From Betaproteobacteria bacterium (GTDB lineage: Bacteria; Pseudomonadota; Gammaproteobacteria; Burkholderiales; Ga0077523): 64,000 bases of DNA. The stretch spans positions 186,001 through 250,000 of the forward strand of contig JADJPK010000010.1 of NCBI GenBank assembly GCA_016713305.1, written 5' to 3'. The notes beneath the pieces are model-generated. The model saw nothing but the letters and a program-made list of their open reading frames with translations, had not been told where the DNA came from and ran no database searches. The number at the start of each line of letters is the position of its first letter. The stretch's first letter is position 1. Below are positions 47,016 to 55,840 of the stretch, piece after piece. A program made the translations under genes and the position numbers.

Positions 47016-47798
47016 ATGAAGCCCGATTTCGGTGTTCCCGGCCAACGCGTGCTCGTGACCGCGGGCGCGGGCGGCATCGGCAAGGCGATCGCCACCACGT
47101 TCGCCGATGCCGGTGCCCGGGTCCACGTCTGCGACGTCGACCAGGCGGCGCTGGCATCGTTCTCCAAGGAACGGCCCGACATTTCCGCCAGCATCGCCGA
47201 TGTGTCCGACGTCGCGCAGGTCGACGCCCTGTTCGAGACGGTGAAGCGCCAGTTGGGGGGATTGGACGTCCTGGTCAACAACGCCGGCATCGCGGGCCCC
47301 ACCGGCCGCATCGAGGACATCGCCATCGCGGACTGGGAACGCTGCATCGCCGTGGACCTGAACGGCCTCTACTACTGCACGCGCCTCGCCATGCCCATGA
47401 TCAAGGCGGCAGGCGGCGGCAGCATCATCAATCTCTCGTCGGCAGCCGGCCGTCTCGGATTCCCACTTCGCTCTCCCTATGCGGCGGCCAAGTGGGCCGT
47501 GGTGGGGCTCACGGCGAGTCTTGCCATCGAGGCAGGCCAGGACGGGGTGCGGGTGAACTGCATCCAGCCGGGCGTCGTGGAAGGCGAGCGGATCGACCGC
47601 GTTGCCGCCGCGAAGGCCGAGGCCTTCGGCGTCACGACTGAAGAAATGAAGAAGCGCATGGTCGAGAACGTCTCCATGAGAACCATGGTGTCGGCCCAGG
47701 ACATCGCCAACATGGCGCTGTTCCTCGCTTCGGATGCCGGCCGCCACATCAGCGGTCAGGCGCTTTCTGTCTGCGGCAACGTGGAAACGCTCGCCTGA
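47016..47798 (+). CDS. Short-chain dehydrogenase/reductase
   Basis: Canonical SDR, 260 residues. The cofactor loop is TAGAGGIGKAI, the NNAG motif is at about 88-91, catalytic Ser is in NLSSAAGRLG, and Tyr/Lys are in YAAAKWAVV. An Asp after strand 2 (VCDVDQ) indicates NAD preference. ATG 47016 has a GGAGGAAG ribosome binding site; the long upstream open frame is a shadow of the CDF gene. It is the first of an SDR, 3-hydroxyacyl dehydrogenase, BKACE run with gaps of 47 bp and then an overlap. Probably oxidises a hydroxy acid in the same catabolic route. Confidence 0.9.
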   Translation: MKPDFGVPGQRVLVTAGAGGIGKAIATTFADAGARVHVCDVDQAALASFSKERPDISASIADVSDVAQVDALFETVKRQLGGLDVLVNNAGIAGPTGRIEDIAIADWERCIAVDLNGLYYCTRLAMPMIKAAGGGSIINLSSAAGRLGFPLRSPYAAAKWAVVGLTASLAIEAGQDGVRVNCIQPGVVEGERIDRVAAAKAEAFGVTTEEMKKRMVENVSMRTMVSAQDIANMALFLASDAGRHISGQALSVCGNVETLA

Positions 47799-47845
47799 GC
47801 CGCCCACGCGCCCCCTTTCCCCCTCCTTTCGAGCAACAGTCCACC

Positions 47846-48787
47846 ATGGAAAAGATCGCGGTAATCGGTGCCGGTCTCATCGGTCGCGCCTGGGCGATGG
47901 TCTTCGCCCGCGCAGGCCACGAGGTCTGCCTGTTCGACAGTGCTCCCGGCGCCGTAGAACAGGCGCTGCAGCTCATCGGCGAAGGACTCGCGGAGACGAA
48001 GAAATTCGGTCTCATCGACGAGGACCCGGCCGTCATCGCCCGGCGCGTCCGTGCGGGCGCGACGCTCCAGTCCGCCGTGGCGGATGCGGACTACGTGCAG
48101 GAGAACACCTCCGAACGTGAAGAAGTGAAGCGCGAGGTCTTCTCCGCCATGGACGCCGCGGCGAAACCGTCCTGCATCCTGGCCAGTTCCACCTCGACGA
48201 TCCAGACGTCCCGCTTCGCCGGCCACGTGCCGGGGCGCCACCGTTGTCTCGTGGCTCACCCCGTCAATCCGCCGCACGTGGTCCCCATCGTCGAGCTGTC
48301 GCCGGCGCCTTTCACCTCGCCCGAGGTGGTGGAGCGCACCCGCCAGCTGCACGAGCGCGTGGGCCAGGTTCCGATCCTGGTGAAGAAGGAGATCGAGGGC
48401 TTCATCCTGAACCGTCTGCAGGCGGCGCTGCTGCTGGAGGCCTGGCATCTGGTGGATGCCGGGTACGTGAGCGTCGAGGATCTCGACAAGACGATCCGCG
48501 ACGGCCTGGGGCTGCGCTGGGCGTTCATGGGGCCGTTCGAGACCATCGATCTCAATGCGCCGGACGGCGTGGCCGACTATGCCAAGCGCTACGGGCCCAA
48601 GATGCACGCAATGATGGCCGGCAGCCAGTACCGGCCGTGGGAAGGGGACCTGGTCGAGAAGGTCGAGGAGGAACGCCGGGCTCTCATGCCGCAGGCGCAG
48701 CACGCCGAACGCGAGGCGTGGCGCGACCGCCGGCTGATGGCGCTGGTCGCACACAAACGCGCAATGACGGAGAAAGACAATGGCTGA
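47846..48787 (+). CDS. 3-hydroxyacyl dehydrogenase, lambda-crystallin / carnitine dehydrogenase-like
   Basis: NAD-dependent 3-hydroxy acid dehydrogenase of the lambda-crystallin group, 313 residues. The N-terminal Rossmann motif is IAVIGAGLIGRAW. The substrate region has ENTSEREEVKREVF, LASSTSTIQTS and catalytic His in AHPVNPPHVVPIVE. The C-terminal helical domain includes FILNRLQAALLLEAW. Relatives oxidise L-gulonate, L-carnitine or 3-hydroxybutyrate-type acids to 3-keto acids. The product is a suitable substrate for BKACE, which starts 8 bases before this gene's stop (48780-48787). ATG 47846 is chosen. Confidence 0.9.
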   Translation: MEKIAVIGAGLIGRAWAMVFARAGHEVCLFDSAPGAVEQALQLIGEGLAETKKFGLIDEDPAVIARRVRAGATLQSAVADADYVQENTSEREEVKREVFSAMDAAAKPSCILASSTSTIQTSRFAGHVPGRHRCLVAHPVNPPHVVPIVELSPAPFTSPEVVERTRQLHERVGQVPILVKKEIEGFILNRLQAALLLEAWHLVDAGYVSVEDLDKTIRDGLGLRWAFMGPFETIDLNAPDGVADYAKRYGPKMHAMMAGSQYRPWEGDLVEKVEEERRALMPQAQHAEREAWRDRRLMALVAHKRAMTEKDNG

Positions 48788-49712
48788 AACACGCAAGGTC
48801 ATCATCACATGTGCCGTGACGGGCTCCATTCACACGCCCACCATGTCGCCGCACCTGCCGATCACGCCGGACGAGATCGCCGAGGCCGCCATCGGTGCCG
48901 CCCAGGCGGGCGCCGCGGTGGTGCATCTGCACGCCCGGATGCCCGAAGATGGACGCCCCACCCAGGATCCGGCCCTCTTCCGCCAGTTCGCGCCGAAGAT
49001 CAAGGCAGCGTCGAACGTGGTGCTCAACCTGACGACCGGCGGTGCCCCGACCATGAGCGTCGAGGAGCGGCTGCAGCCTGCCCTGCAGCTGAAGCCCGAG
49101 GTGGCGTCGCTCAACATGGGCTCCATGAACTTCGGCCTGTACGAGATGATTCCGCGCTACAAGGAGTGGAAGCATCCCTGGGAGCTGCCCTACCTCGATG
49201 GTTCGCAGGACCGCATCTTCAAGAACACGTTCAAGGACATCGCGTACATCCTCGAGTCCTGCAGCAACAACGAGACGCGCTTCGAGATCGAGTGCTACGA
49301 CATCGGGCACCTCTACGTGGCGGCGCACTTCCTGGAGCGCGGGCTGATCAAGCCGCCGCTTTTCATCCAGTCGGTCTTCGGATTGCGCGGCGGCATCGGC
49401 CCGCACCCCGAGGACGTCATGCACATGAAACGCACGGCCGACCGTCTGTTCGGCGATCAGTATCAGTGGTCCGTGCTCGGCGCGGGACGCAACCAGATGT
49501 ACATCGCGACCCAGTCGGCCGTGATGGGCGGCAACGTCCGCGTCGGCCTGGAAGACAGCCTGTGGCTCAGCAAGGGGCAGCTTGCCTGCACCAACGCCGA
49601 GCAGGTCGCCAAGATCCGGCGGATCCTGGAGGAACTGGGCCTGGAAATTGCCACGCCCGACGACGCCCGCCGCATCCTGAAACTGAAGGGCGGCAACAAC
49701 GTCGGTTTCTGA
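48780..49712 (+). CDS. Beta-keto acid cleavage enzyme (BKACE, DUF849)
   Basis: Zinc-dependent TIM-barrel enzyme that condenses acetyl-CoA with a beta-keto acid and splits out acetoacetate and a new acyl-CoA. It has 310 residues. The first metal site is VVHLHAR (HxH), then NLTTGG, NMGSMNFG and the Glu in FEIECYDIGHLYVAAHF. The family ranges over many beta-keto substrates (for example dehydrocarnitine and 3-keto-5-aminohexanoate). Here the acid is probably made by the overlapping dehydrogenase upstream. It is the last gene of its operon; a hairpin starts at its stop codon (49711). Confidence 0.9.
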   Translation: MAETRKVIITCAVTGSIHTPTMSPHLPITPDEIAEAAIGAAQAGAAVVHLHARMPEDGRPTQDPALFRQFAPKIKAASNVVLNLTTGGAPTMSVEERLQPALQLKPEVASLNMGSMNFGLYEMIPRYKEWKHPWELPYLDGSQDRIFKNTFKDIAYILESCSNNETRFEIECYDIGHLYVAAHFLERGLIKPPLFIQSVFGLRGGIGPHPEDVMHMKRTADRLFGDQYQWSVLGAGRNQMYIATQSAVMGGNVRVGLEDSLWLSKGQLACTNAEQVAKIRRILEELGLEIATPDDARRILKLKGGNNVGF

Positions 49713-49743
49713 TCGGCCTGCGGCCCGGCCGCCCGTGCCGATC
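49711..49743 (+). terminator. Hairpin overlapping the BKACE stop codon
   Basis: The outer stem GATCGGC / GCCGATC encloses an inner GCGGC / GCCGC stem. It begins inside the TGA stop and could end the SDR-dehydrogenase-BKACE transcript before the Cfa-like gene. No U-tract. Confidence 0.35.
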
Positions 49744-49810
49744 GCGGCGTTGGCGAGCCGGGCGAGTTGTTGGAGAATCGGCGTTGGCGTGATTCTGCGG
49801 GAGCAGGCCC

Positions 49811-51079
49811 ATGGACCAGAAGGAAGGACATCTCGAGCTCACCAAGACGGCCCGCGATCCGGAGGGTTCAGCCCTTTCGGCGCTGGAACGGCGGTTGGTG
49901 GAGAACCTGCTGAAGGTCTGCGGCGACCCGCCCCTCGAGATCGTTCTCTGGAACGGCGACCGCCTCATCGGCAACCCGGACCTGACACCCATCGCCCGCA
50001 TGCATGTCCGGTCCCGGGGCGCCCTCTTCCGCATGCTGGTGAATCCCGAACTCTATACCGGTGACGATTACAGCTCGGGGCGCGTCGACATCGAGGGCGA
50101 TCTCGTCGCCTGCCTCGAGATCATCTTCCGCGGCCTGGAAAGTCTCGCGGCCCGGTCGCTCAAGGCCAAGTTCCTTCAGTGGATCAACCGGCCCCGCGCC
50201 AACTCGCTCAACGGGTCCAAGGAAAACATCCACCACCACTACGACCTCGGCAACGAGTTCTACAAGCTGTGGCTGGACCGGGAGGCCATGCAGTACACCT
50301 GTGCCTACTTCGCGGATCCCTCCATGAGCATCGAGCAGGCCCAGCTCGCGAAGCTCGATCACGTCGCGCGGAAGCTGCAGGTGAAGCCCGGCGACGTCGT
50401 GTACGAGGCCGGTTGCGGCTGGGGCGGACTCGCCCGCCACTTCGCCCGGCATTACGGGGTCGCGAATGTCCGGGCCTTCAACATCTCCGAGGAACAGGTC
50501 CGCTATGCCCGGGAGGAAGCCAGGCGGCAGGGCCTGGACGGACAGGTGGAATACGTCCTGGACGACTACCGGAACATGGACGGCAAGTGCGACGTCTTCG
50601 TGTCCGTCGGCATGCTGGAGCACGTCGGCGTGGACAACTATCCGGGGCTGGGCAACGTGATCGACCGCGTCCTCAAGCCCCACGGCCGCGGCCTCATCCA
50701 CTCCATCGGCCGCAACCGCCCTGCGCCCATGAATGCGTGGATCGAGAAGCGCATCTTCCCCGGGGCCTACCCCGCCACGCTCGGCGAGATGATGCGGATC
50801 CTCGAAGGCAACGATTTCTCGGTGCTGGACGTGGAGAATCTGCGGCTCCACTACGCGCACACGCTGCAGCACTGGCTGGACCGGTACGAGACGAAGGTCC
50901 TGGAAGTGCGCCGGATGTACGACGAGCAGTTCGTGCGCATGTGGCGTCTGTATCTGGCCGGGTCCAAGGCCAGTTTCCTGACCGGTGCGCTGCAGCTCTT
51001 CCAGATCGTCTTCGCGCGCGGCCACGACAACACGATTCCCATGACCCGCGGACATCTCTATCCCGGCAGTGCCGCGTAG
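49811..51079 (+). CDS. Cyclopropane-fatty-acyl-phospholipid synthase family methyltransferase
   Basis: SAM-dependent methyltransferase of the CFA/mycolic-acid synthase family, 422 residues. It adds a methylene or methyl across a lipid double bond at the membrane surface. An N-terminal lipid-binding domain is followed by the methyltransferase domain with IHHHYDLGNEFYKLWLDREA, QYTCAYF and the SAM loop VYEAGCGWGGLARHFAR. The C-terminal ALQLFQIVFARGHDNTIPMT is typical. It ends 55 bp before a FAD-dependent oxidoreductase on the same strand, which may share its lipid substrate. Confidence 0.9.
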   Translation: MDQKEGHLELTKTARDPEGSALSALERRLVENLLKVCGDPPLEIVLWNGDRLIGNPDLTPIARMHVRSRGALFRMLVNPELYTGDDYSSGRVDIEGDLVACLEIIFRGLESLAARSLKAKFLQWINRPRANSLNGSKENIHHHYDLGNEFYKLWLDREAMQYTCAYFADPSMSIEQAQLAKLDHVARKLQVKPGDVVYEAGCGWGGLARHFARHYGVANVRAFNISEEQVRYAREEARRQGLDGQVEYVLDDYRNMDGKCDVFVSVGMLEHVGVDNYPGLGNVIDRVLKPHGRGLIHSIGRNRPAPMNAWIEKRIFPGAYPATLGEMMRILEGNDFSVLDVENLRLHYAHTLQHWLDRYETKVLEVRRMYDEQFVRMWRLYLAGSKASFLTGALQLFQIVFARGHDNTIPMTRGHLYPGSAA

Positions 51080-51134
51080 GAACGCTCTCGCAGTTCCGAG
51101 AACGCCCTGCATGGCATACCTCGAGGCGCACCCC

Positions 51135-52256
51135 ATGCAACGCTGCGAAGTCCTGATCGTCGGCGGCGGCCCCGCCGGATCCACCTGTGCCTGGAAACTG
51201 AGGCGTGCAGGCATCGACGTGCTGGTCCTGGACAAGAAGAGTTTTCCCCGCGACAAGATCTGCGCGGGATGGGTGACCCCTGCAGTGGTCCAGACGCTGG
51301 GGCTGGATATCGGCGACTACACCCGGGCCGGGCGCACCTTTCAGCCCATCACCGGATTCCGCACCGGCGTGATCGGCGGCACCGAGGTCGACACCCGTTA
51401 CGCGGATCCCGTGAGCTACGGCATTCGGCGCTTCGAGTTCGATGCCTATTTGCTCGCCCGGTCCGGTGCTCCGCTCGCTGAGCCCGCGCCGCTCAAGTCG
51501 CTGGAGCGCCAGGGGGGCGGCTGGGTGGCGAACGGCCAGATCGAGGCCCGTGTCGTGATCGGCGCGGGCGGACACTTCTGTCCGGTCGCGCGGTCGCTGG
51601 GCGCGCAGCTGGGCCAGTCGGAGCAGATCGTGGCGGCCCAGGAGATCGAGTTTCCGCTGACCGAATCGCAACGGCAGGCGACGGCAGCCGAGGGACACGT
51701 GCCGGAGCTCTACTTCTGCGACGACATGAAAGGCTACGGCTGGGTATTCCGCAAGGGCGACTACCTCAACGTGGGCCTTGGCCGGGAAGACAACCACCGG
51801 CTCGCGGAACACGTGCAGGCGTTCGCCGGCTGGTTGAAGTCTCGCGGCCGGGTGCCGCAGGACATGCCGGAAAAGTTCGGCGGCCACGCCTATCTCCTGT
51901 ACAACCACGCGCCCAGACCGTTCGTCGCGGACCGTGCCCTGCTGATCGGCGATGCCGCCGGCCTTGCCTATCCCCAGAGCGGTGAAGGCATCCGGCCCGC
52001 GGTGGAATCGGCGATCTTCGCCGCGGAAACGCTGCTGGCCGCCCAGGGGGACTACCGCGAAGCGAATCTCGCTTCCTACGGCGAGAAGATGCTGGAGCGT
52101 TTCGGCGCGCGGCAGACTCATTCACTGACGGACCGTCTGCCGGAGGGACTCAAGCGGTTCCTCGCGTCCCGCCTGCTCGGCAATCCGTGGTTCACGCGCA
52201 ACGTGGTGATCGACAAGTGGTTCCTGCACGCCGATCAGCCCGTGATCGCATCCTGA
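51135..52256 (+). CDS. FAD-dependent oxidoreductase, geranylgeranyl-reductase-like
   Basis: Flavoprotein of the geranylgeranyl reductase superfamily, 373 residues. FAD motifs: VLIVGGGPAGSTCAWKLRRA at the N-terminus, KICAGWVTP (the family's K-x-C-G loop) and the second FAD region ALLIGDAAGLAYPQSGEGIR. Members reduce isoprenoid or acyl double bonds or hydroxylate aromatic rings. ATG 51135 has GAGG eight bases upstream; ATG 51111 is an alternative. It lies 55 bp after the Cfa-like gene and is followed at once by a terminator hairpin (52259-52283). Function with the methyltransferase is inference. Confidence 0.82.
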   Translation: MQRCEVLIVGGGPAGSTCAWKLRRAGIDVLVLDKKSFPRDKICAGWVTPAVVQTLGLDIGDYTRAGRTFQPITGFRTGVIGGTEVDTRYADPVSYGIRRFEFDAYLLARSGAPLAEPAPLKSLERQGGGWVANGQIEARVVIGAGGHFCPVARSLGAQLGQSEQIVAAQEIEFPLTESQRQATAAEGHVPELYFCDDMKGYGWVFRKGDYLNVGLGREDNHRLAEHVQAFAGWLKSRGRVPQDMPEKFGGHAYLLYNHAPRPFVADRALLIGDAAGLAYPQSGEGIRPAVESAIFAAETLLAAQGDYREANLASYGEKMLERFGARQTHSLTDRLPEGLKRFLASRLLGNPWFTRNVVIDKWFLHADQPVIAS

Positions 52257-52258
52257 TC

Positions 52259-52283
52259 CTCGCCGGAAGCATTGCCCGGCGAG
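52259..52283 (+). terminator. Hairpin just after the FAD oxidoreductase
   Basis: Perfect 8-bp stem CTCGCCGG / CCGGCGAG with a 9-base loop, starting 2 bases after the TGA. It lies within the 157-bp gap before the convergent secreted protein. Confidence 0.5.
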
Positions 52284-52413
52284 CCGTCACGGAACTGGCT
52301 GTCCCCGCCTGGAGCGGGTGAAAGGGCGGAACCGCCATTGCGGGAGATCCGCCATCGTCACCCCGGGGCCGAGCCGAAGAAGCGTCCCCCCGGATCGCCG
52401 GGCAGACCGTCGA

Positions 52414-53616
52414 TCAGGGCCGCACTCTCAGGACCAGCGGTTCGTGACGTCCCGGCTCCGCGCGATCGATGCGCCCCACCAGATAACAGCGGCCCTGTGC
52501 GTCCATCGTCATGGACCCATACAGAAGGGAGCCGGGACCGGCGGCTTCTCCGAGCGGAAAGACGCTGGCCGTTCCCGACTGCGGGTCGCGCACCAAGAAC
52601 ACGTGTTCGGCCGCCCTGCGGACGACAGCTCCGAAACGCCTGCCTCCCTCCAGTGCAAAGAGCGAGGGGGTGTAGGCCTCGCCCCAGGACGGAAAGAGTC
52701 CCAGAGGTTCGAGCCTGGCAGTGCCTCCCTCCTGTGCCGATATCCGGTACCACTGCCCGTGATGGGTGGTGAACAGAAGACCGCCCCCGGCGTCCGGCGA
52801 CAATCCGACGACGCCGTGATTCGACTCCGGCGAATCGTCCGGACCGAAATAGTCCGGCAGAGGCGACGCACCGGTCTCGTGCAGGTTCCGGTCGAAGTGA
52901 ACCAGGGAAGCGCGAAGCCGTCCCGTGCCGTCGCGCTCCGCACGGGGGACGAAGACATTGCCCGAGGTGTCCACCAGAACGTTGCGCGACGCATGTCCGC
53001 CCACCGCGCCCGCCTCACGCCGCACGACCTCTCCGGTGCGGACGTCGTAGCGGTAGATCACGTGGTTCCAGTAGCCCAGCGCCACCACGTCGAATCCGGC
53101 TCCGCCGAGCGCCACCAGTCCCTCGGGTACCGCCAGAACGTGCTCCCATCGAAGCGTGCGGGGGTCGACTCGCCACAGGTGGCTTCCCCATCGGGGCAGT
53201 GCGGACCCATCCTCGCGCTCTCCCTCCTCGTCCATGGACGCGAAGTAGAGCCAGCCATCGGCAGCCTCGACGATGCGGCTGTGGATCTTGACCTGGCTTT
53301 CGCCCGGGCGCCCGGCACCGCTCCGGACCAGCTCGGCATTCACCGCACCGGCCTCCGTCCACTGGCCGCTCGAAGGCGCGAAGCGCACCAGGCGCGCGCT
53401 GTCGCCCGGACGCTTGGCGGATATGCCGAACCACACGTTCCCGTCGCGGTCGATCCCGGTGGCCCCCCAGATGGCGTCCGCCGCATCGTCTCGAGGCGGG
53501 TGGAGACGCTCCACGACCACGGGCACCACATCGGCCGCCGCCGCCACCATCCTCGCGGCCGCGAGGCAGAGGAAGAGGAGCACAGGGCCGGGACGGATCC
53601 ATCGGAACGTTCGCAT
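52414..53616 (-). CDS. Secreted beta-propeller-like protein, unknown function
   Basis: I do not recognise the family. It is a 400-residue protein with an N-terminal signal sequence (RPGPVLLFLCLAAARMVAAA). About five repeats have the form DxxGNVWFG / DGWLYFAS / SGNVFVPR / GGLLFTTHHG / QGRCYLVG, spaced about 60-70 residues. This suggests a propeller such as NHL/SMP-30 or quinoprotein-like blades. No catalytic motif is visible. Start ATG 53616 gives the best signal peptide. It is divergent from the OmpR/EnvZ pair across 126 bp and could be its target. Confidence 0.7.
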   Translation of the reverse strand: MRTFRWIRPGPVLLFLCLAAARMVAAAADVVPVVVERLHPPRDDAADAIWGATGIDRDGNVWFGISAKRPGDSARLVRFAPSSGQWTEAGAVNAELVRSGAGRPGESQVKIHSRIVEAADGWLYFASMDEEGEREDGSALPRWGSHLWRVDPRTLRWEHVLAVPEGLVALGGAGFDVVALGYWNHVIYRYDVRTGEVVRREAGAVGGHASRNVLVDTSGNVFVPRAERDGTGRLRASLVHFDRNLHETGASPLPDYFGPDDSPESNHGVVGLSPDAGGGLLFTTHHGQWYRISAQEGGTARLEPLGLFPSWGEAYTPSLFALEGGRRFGAVVRRAAEHVFLVRDPQSGTASVFPLGEAAGPGSLLYGSMTMDAQGRCYLVGRIDRAEPGRHEPLVLRVRP

Positions 53617-53742
53617 GGGGACGCGAGTGTGCGTCAAGTCGGCCGTCATGCAAACGGCCGTGCCGACATGACCGCAGGACGCCGGTGCGCACGGAATGCC
53701 GGTGTGGCCGGGTGTGACGCATAATTCGCCGCGGAGGATTCC

Positions 53743-54456
53743 ATGACCGATTCAGGCGTTCGCATCCTCGTCGTCGACGATGACCGTCGGCTGCGGGACC
53801 TGCTGTATCAGTTCCTCACCGACGAGGGGTTCAGCGTCCAGGCCGCGGGCGATGCGGCGGCCATGGACCTGGCGCTGGCCGGCGCCGGCATCGATCTCGT
53901 GGTGCTCGATCTGATGCTTCCGGGAGAGGATGGACTCAGCATCTGCCGCCGCTTGCGCGCCGCCGGCAACCGCACTCCGATCATCATGCTGACGGCCAGG
54001 GGCGACGACACCGACCGGATCGTCGGCCTCGAGACGGGCGCCGACGACTACCTGCCGAAACCCTTCAATCCTCGCGAACTCGTCGCACGCATCCATGCCG
54101 TACTGCGCCGTGGCGGCAATGCCTCGCTGCCGGGGGCGCCGGTGGAGACCGAGCGGCCCATCGGCTTCGGTGCCTTCACGCTCAATCTGGGCGGCCGCCG
54201 CCTGAGCCGCGGCGACGAAGTGATCAACCTCACCACCGGCGAATTCGCCCTGCTCAAGGCGCTCGTCACCCATGCCGGCACACCCCTTACCCGCGAACGG
54301 CTGATGGAACTCGCCAAGGGGCGCGAATTGGGCATGCTGGACAGGACCATCGACGTGCAGGTATCCCGTCTGCGCAAGCTCATCGAGGAAGATCCCTCGC
54401 ATCCCCGGCACCTGCAGACGGTGTGGGGATACGGCTACGTCTTCGTGCTTGGCTGA
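53743..54456 (+). CDS. ompR: OmpR-family response regulator
   Basis: Two-component response regulator, 237 residues. The receiver domain has the acidic pocket LVVDDD, phospho-acceptor Asp56 in LDLMLPGEDG, and Lys106 in LPKPFNP. The C-terminal winged helix (TTGEFALLKALVTHAGTPLT, DVQVSRLRKLIEEDP, GYGYVFVLG) binds DNA. High similarity in layout to OmpR supports the symbol, though the regulon is unknown. The kinase gene starts 6 bp after its stop. Confidence 0.88.
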   Translation: MTDSGVRILVVDDDRRLRDLLYQFLTDEGFSVQAAGDAAAMDLALAGAGIDLVVLDLMLPGEDGLSICRRLRAAGNRTPIIMLTARGDDTDRIVGLETGADDYLPKPFNPRELVARIHAVLRRGGNASLPGAPVETERPIGFGAFTLNLGGRRLSRGDEVINLTTGEFALLKALVTHAGTPLTRERLMELAKGRELGMLDRTIDVQVSRLRKLIEEDPSHPRHLQTVWGYGYVFVLG

Positions 54457-54462
54457 CCCTGC

Positions 54463-55800
54463 ATGAGCGTTCTGCCCCGCTCGCTGCTCGCGCGCTCGAT
54501 CCTGCTGATCTCGCTCATCCTCATCGCGAGCCAGCTCGCCTGGATCCAGTTCTACCGCATGTCGAGCGCACAGTCCCGCTCCGAACTGGTCGCATCGAGC
54601 ATCGTGCGGGTGCTCGATACCGTCAGCACGGCACTGGACACCATGCCCGCGGCGTCGCGCCGGAAATTCAGCGAGCGGCTGCCGGAGCAGCAGAACATCC
54701 GCCTGTATCCGGCCTCATCGCTGGACGTCGACGAACTCGCGGTTCCCAACTCGCCGCTGCTCGTGGCCGTGGAGGCGCAGTTGAAGCGCGACCGTACGCT
54801 CACGCCGCGCGTCCTGGCGATGATCGAGGATCTCGACCACTCGCTGTGGGTGAAGATCCAGGTGAAGCAGCAGGGCTACTGGGTGGTGTTCTCGCCCGAA
54901 TCGTTCCAGCTTCCTCCCGCGGCAGCGTGGGCAGGATGGAGCGTCGTGAGCCTGGGCCTCGCGCTCTTCGGCGGCCTCGCACTCATGCTGCGGGTGAACC
55001 GGCCACTGCAGGCGCTCGCCGATGCCGCGGACGAGATTGCGGCCGGCAAGACACCGGCGACATTGCCGGAGAAGGGCCCTTCCGAAATCCGTTCCCTCTC
55101 GCGCGCGTTCAACCGGATGACCGAGGCGCTGGCGCAGCAGGAATCCAATCGCGCCGTGCTGCTGGCCGGCGTTTCTCACGATCTGCGCACGCCGCTCGCC
55201 CGGCTTCGCCTCGCCATCGAGATGAGTGCATCGCGTGTGTCGCCCGCCATGCGCGAGAGCATGTCGCTCGACATCGAGGAGATGGATGCGATCATCGACC
55301 AGTTCCTCGAATTCGCCCGCGAAGGCGCGGCGGAGAAGATGGATGCGCAGGCCGATCTGAACGCCCTGGTGAAGTCGCTCGCGGAACGCTACGAGAAGCG
55401 CGGCGAGCGCATCAGTGCGGCGCTCAATCCGCTGCCGCTCCTGCCGCTCAAGCCGCTTGCCACGCAACGCATGGTGACCAACCTGGTCGAGAACGCCCTG
55501 CGCTACGGCAAGGGCCCGGTGGAGATCGAGACGCATCGGGAAGGCGACTGCGCGGTGCTGTCGGTACTGGACCGTGGACCGGGCATCGCCCCCGCCGACG
55601 CCGAAAAGGTGCTGCAGCCTTTCACCCGGCTCAACGATGCGCGCAGCGACACGGGCGGCGCCGGTCTGGGCCTGGCCATCGTGGACCGCGTCGCGCGCAT
55701 GCACGGCGGCCGGGTGCGGCTTTCGACGCGCGAAGGCGGTGGACTGGAGGCGAGGGTCGAACTGCCCCTGCGGCAGCCGCCCCTGGAAGAGGCCGCCTGA
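54463..55800 (+). CDS. envZ: EnvZ-like sensor histidine kinase
   Basis: Membrane histidine kinase, 445 residues. TM1 (RSILLISLILIASQLAWIQF) and TM2 (WSVVSLGLALFGGLALMLRV) bracket a periplasmic sensor of about 125 residues. A HAMP linker follows. The phospho-acceptor is His239 in GVSHDLRTPLARLRLAIEM. The ATP-binding domain carries N box VTNLVENALRYG, G1 DRGPGIAP and G2 GGAGLGLAIVDR. It is coupled to the OmpR-like regulator and probably cotranscribed. The RraA-fold gene 40 bp downstream may be part of the same transcript. Confidence 0.9.
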   Translation: MSVLPRSLLARSILLISLILIASQLAWIQFYRMSSAQSRSELVASSIVRVLDTVSTALDTMPAASRRKFSERLPEQQNIRLYPASSLDVDELAVPNSPLLVAVEAQLKRDRTLTPRVLAMIEDLDHSLWVKIQVKQQGYWVVFSPESFQLPPAAAWAGWSVVSLGLALFGGLALMLRVNRPLQALADAADEIAAGKTPATLPEKGPSEIRSLSRAFNRMTEALAQQESNRAVLLAGVSHDLRTPLARLRLAIEMSASRVSPAMRESMSLDIEEMDAIIDQFLEFAREGAAEKMDAQADLNALVKSLAERYEKRGERISAALNPLPLLPLKPLATQRMVTNLVENALRYGKGPVEIETHREGDCAVLSVLDRGPGIAPADAEKVLQPFTRLNDARSDTGGAGLGLAIVDRVARMHGGRVRLSTREGGGLEARVELPLRQPPLEEAA

Positions 55801-55840
55801 GGCGGCAGACGATTCAACGACAAGGGAGGACGCAACACCC

